Assembly (NCBI RefSeq): GCF_001182045.1
Contig: NZ_CVTY01000007.1
Location: forward strand, 372,001-436,000
Direction: 5' to 3'
Length of the DNA stretch: 64,000 nt
Source: Dakarella massiliensis
GTDB taxonomy: Bacteria > Pseudomonadota > Gammaproteobacteria > Burkholderiales > Burkholderiaceae_F
In this document: one piece after another, positions 61,894 to 64,000 of the stretch
Layout of the letters: every line of letters begins with the position of its first letter
Position numbering within the stretch: position 1 is the first letter of the stretch
Notes under the pieces: generated by a model
Database searches by the model: none
What the model was told of the DNA's origin: nothing
What the model saw: the letters and a program-made list of their open reading frames with translations, nothing else
Program-made: the position numbers and the translations under genes

Positions 61894-62129
61894 AGTTTAA
61901 ATATATTTTTGCTATCTCTACAGTGAAAATTTGTAAAAGCACCCCGATACCCTCTGTGATTCGTCGCCTTATCGTTCTTCTGACTGATACTGAAAAGCGG
62001 AGAAATCCCGTTTTACCCGGGTCTTATGTAGTCCGGAGCGAATACAAATTCACCCCAGTCTGGCTCTTTCCATAGCGTCATGATTCTGCCTTGAGATCAG
62101 TGAGATACTGCCCTCAATCTCCTGAATCA

Positions 62130-62912
62130 TCAGCTGTTTTTCAGAGAATAACGAAGCGGGACCGTGATTTTCATCGCCCGGCCGGTTTCGCCAACCGATT
62201 CCCCGATAAGCGCCGAAGCAAGGACGTCACCCGCGGCATCCAGCACGGAAAACCCGGATCCTTTCGACACCGAGGCTTTCAGGATCTTTCCCGCGGGGCT
62301 CAGCGAAAACGTGATTTCAAGAACGCCTTCTGTGCCTGAACGGCGGGCGCTCTTCGGGTAACGCTTCTTTCGCTCCACAAGGGCGATCAGTTTCGATGCC
62401 ACATCAGATGTCTTAACCGCGGAGGGCTGAGGCGCCGCAGGAAGAGCGGCCGGCGACTTTTTTACGGCGGGAGCCGCGGCTCTCGGGGGAGGCGCTGCCG
62501 GAGCGGAAACCGCGGGATGCGGTGTTACCGGGCGGGGAGTCTCAGGAACCGTGGGAGCGGCTGCCGGTTTCGGCTCCTCGACAGTCACCGGGCTTACGGC
62601 AGTACGCGACGCGATCACCCGGGGTTTCTGAGCCTCCCGCTTGACGGGCGGCGCAGCCGTCACCGGTTTTGCCTTGGGGACCTGCTTTACCTCAGGCACT
62701 TTCCTCACTTCCGGCACGGGAACCGGCGCGGGCTTCACGTTTTCCGCGATCCGGAATTCCATCGCGAAATCCGGTTTCGGGACCGCGCTCCGCTTCAGTT
62801 CGAAACTCTGCGTCGCGAGCAGCGCAGCGGTCAGCACGAGAGCCCCCGCCGTCAGCCATCGGCCGCCGGCACGTGACGAGAGGAGCACAGGATCCGCTGT
62901 TTCACCCACCAT
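62130..62912 (-). CDS. tonB: Energy transducer TonB
   Basis: A 260-residue TonB. One N-terminal membrane helix (residues about 20-38), a long Pro/Lys/Ala-rich periplasmic spacer (about 55-165; repeats such as VPEVRKVPEVKQVPKAK) and a C-terminal TonB domain (KLIALVERKKRYPKSARRSGTEGVLEITFSLSPAGKI) that contacts outer-membrane receptors. It energises receptors for siderophores, heme or cobalamin with the ExbB-ExbD motor. ATG 62912 overlaps the exbD stop (TGATG) and has GGAGG 7-11 bases upstream; a GTG one codon earlier is less likely. Last gene of exbB-exbD-tonB. No TonB-dependent receptor is in the window. Confidence 0.93.
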   Translation of the reverse strand: MVGETADPVLLSSRAGGRWLTAGALVLTAALLATQSFELKRSAVPKPDFAMEFRIAENVKPAPVPVPEVRKVPEVKQVPKAKPVTAAPPVKREAQKPRVIASRTAVSPVTVEEPKPAAAPTVPETPRPVTPHPAVSAPAAPPPRAAAPAVKKSPAALPAAPQPSAVKTSDVASKLIALVERKKRYPKSARRSGTEGVLEITFSLSPAGKILKASVSKGSGFSVLDAAGDVLASALIGESVGETGRAMKITVPLRYSLKNS

Positions 62913-63304
62913 CACTTTCCTCCCTCCTCTGTCCGGATCACAAAGCGGCCGGACTTCTTTTCCTTCGCCACATCCACGACCTTAACAAAGGCCGCGAACG
63001 GCGCTTTCTTATCGACCGCGAGGTTCAGCACCGCGTCCGCGGGCTTTGAATCAATGAAAGAAGCGAGCCCTTCCGACGTAATCGCCTTTCCGTCCGCCCA
63101 GATCGAGCCATCCGCTTTGACCGCTACGAGCAGCTCCTCAGGCACTTTCGACACTGTCGCTTCGGTCGACTCCGGAAGCACGATATCAAGCACCGGTTTT
63201 GAGCTGAAAGTCATCGTCATCACGAAAAAGATGACCAGCATGAAGATCACGTCGATCAGCGACGTGAGATCGATGCGGGGTTCCTCATTTTCATCATCAA
63301 ACAT
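62912..63304 (-). CDS. exbD: Biopolymer transport protein ExbD
   Basis: A 130-residue ExbD/TolR protein: short cytoplasmic N-terminus, one membrane helix with the proton-carrying Asp (EPRIDLTSLIDVIFMLVIFF, Asp in SLIDV), and a periplasmic domain. ATG 63304 is chosen with GGGAG 7 bases upstream; a longer frame to 63388 is basic read-through antisense to nothing useful and overlaps exbB. It overlaps the exbB end by 8 bp and tonB by one base, so the three genes are translationally coupled. Confidence 0.93.
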   Translation of the reverse strand: MFDDENEEPRIDLTSLIDVIFMLVIFFVMTMTFSSKPVLDIVLPESTEATVSKVPEELLVAVKADGSIWADGKAITSEGLASFIDSKPADAVLNLAVDKKAPFAAFVKVVDVAKEKKSGRFVIRTEEGGK

Positions 63305-63962
63305 AGCGGACTCCCGCCTCGCGCGGCGTCTCCGCCTGGGCCTTCGCTTCTTTTTCAAGCGTCGGACGGCCGCCCTGCACCAGTTCAAGCGCGCGGTAGC
63401 TATGCTCCACCGCCTCGATCCGGAAACCTTTGATACGAAGCAGCAGGCAGTAGTAGACCATGAGCACCGGAATCGCGATCACGAGACCCATCACGGTTGT
63501 GAGAAGCGCCTGCCAGATGCCGGACGCGAGCGCCGCGGGGTCCGGTGCCTGGTTCACGGCGATTGTCTGGAAGACTCCCACCATGCCGAGCACGGTGCCG
63601 AGAAGGCCGAGAAGCGGCGAAATCGCCGCGATGAGCTTCAGCCAGCACATGCTGTTATTCACGGGGGCGAGGTGCTTATGAAAGAGGTATGCGACCTCAG
63701 CCCGGATATCGTTTGAATGGGATCCATGCGTAAAAACCACTTCCCGGACCACGCAGACGAGCGGATTCAGGTTCCCCTCCGTCCGCTCGCGGAAATGCCG
63801 GCCGCCGTCTGCCTCCGCTTCGTGGATCGTCGAACGGAAGCCCCGGCCGGTCCGGATGAGATAAATCACAGTCCAGATCGTGAGGTAAAGACCCGCGGCA
63901 GCGACAAGAATCAGCGCTACACCTGCGGGTCCGATCAGTTCGTACATTTTCGCTAAACCCAT
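63297..63962 (-). CDS. exbB: MotA/TolQ/ExbB proton channel protein
   Basis: A 221-residue ExbB with three membrane helices: residues about 12-36, about 115-140 (AAISPLLGLLGTVLGMVGVFQT, the family signature) and about 150-175 (LTTVMGLVIAIPVLMVYY). It forms the proton channel of the TonB motor with ExbD. MG start at 63962 has AAGG 8 bases upstream. First gene of exbB-exbD-tonB; the promoter would lie at the window's right edge, after 63962, so regulation (Fur, for example) cannot be judged. Confidence 0.93.
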   Translation of the reverse strand: MGLAKMYELIGPAGVALILVAAAGLYLTIWTVIYLIRTGRGFRSTIHEAEADGGRHFRERTEGNLNPLVCVVREVVFTHGSHSNDIRAEVAYLFHKHLAPVNNSMCWLKLIAAISPLLGLLGTVLGMVGVFQTIAVNQAPDPAALASGIWQALLTTVMGLVIAIPVLMVYYCLLLRIKGFRIEAVEHSYRALELVQGGRPTLEKEAKAQAETPREAGVRYV

Positions 63963-64000
63963 TCTGGTGCCTTCTTTTTTATGTTTATGCTTTAAAAGCG

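Noticed and set aside
1..64000. CRISPR arrays, tRNA and rRNA genes
   Set aside because: No regularly spaced repeats and no recognisable tRNA or rRNA sequence on reading both strands by eye; a dedicated scan was not possible.

Overview
This window reads as a chromosomal segment of a strictly anaerobic or microaerophilic, GC-rich, Gram-negative gut bacterium. A betaproteobacterium of the Sutterella/Parasutterella type (Burkholderiales) is my best guess; this is inference from gene content, not from a marker gene. Supporting traits are an N-terminal-rubredoxin rubrerythrin, [FeFe]-hydrogenase maturases HydE and HydF, a FeoA-FeoB fusion, an exported fumarate-reductase-like flavoprotein, a periplasmic asparaginase, a Dcu transporter, an ExbBD-TonB operon and a type V autotransporter. 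I see no tRNA, rRNA, CRISPR array or prophage.

Layout. 0-5.7 kb: yhdT-panF, a Na/phosphate symporter, reverse rubrerythrin, hypC. 6-20 kb: a broken telA, an iron or cobalamin-type ABC importer, an LTA-synthase-like phosphotransferase, hydE-hydF, FeoAB with its Cys-rich partner, a metallophosphatase, MarC and a WYL regulator. 20-30 kb: an LRV-repeat protein beside a perfect palindrome, an FCD regulator divergent from ansB, a tandem LysR pair (one broken), Tat-exported flavoprotein and CMD proteins, and an LprI-like lipoprotein. 30.6-32.5 and 45.9-47.8 kb: two nearly identical 1949-bp IS1634-type elements, each with 6-bp target duplications. 32.5-45.9 kb: NSS transporter, MBL and DsbA/FrnE proteins, acid phosphatase, orphan PLD nuclease, YbgC, Usp, M20 peptidase, esterase, YhcH, regulators, MarC, an alpha/beta hydrolase lacking its Ser nucleophile, and an MFS gene whose 5' end was replaced by the IS. 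48-54 kb: frameshifted dcu with a divergent LysR, a decayed SDR/flavodoxin/AraC cluster and a ferritin-like protein. 54-64 kb: S24 regulator, PNPOx, Panacea-like protein, two Old Yellow Enzymes, a disrupted autotransporter, a candidate structured RNA, and exbB-exbD-tonB.

The genes fit an organism that respires fumarate or similar acceptors. Asparaginase would give aspartate, Dcu would exchange C4-dicarboxylates, and the two promoters share a CCTAGG-type motif. Iron uptake (Feo, ABC, TonB) would feed iron enzymes and oxidative-stress proteins. The most striking theme is gene decay: at least seven genes are interrupted (11-bp tandem duplication, two ochre codons, two 1-bp frameshifts, one multiply damaged SDR, one IS insertion). 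In the MFS case the IS supplies a new in-frame start codon. The only two differences I see between the IS copies lie in the transposase promoter, and the copy that reads into the MFS gene carries a perfect TTGACA -35 box.
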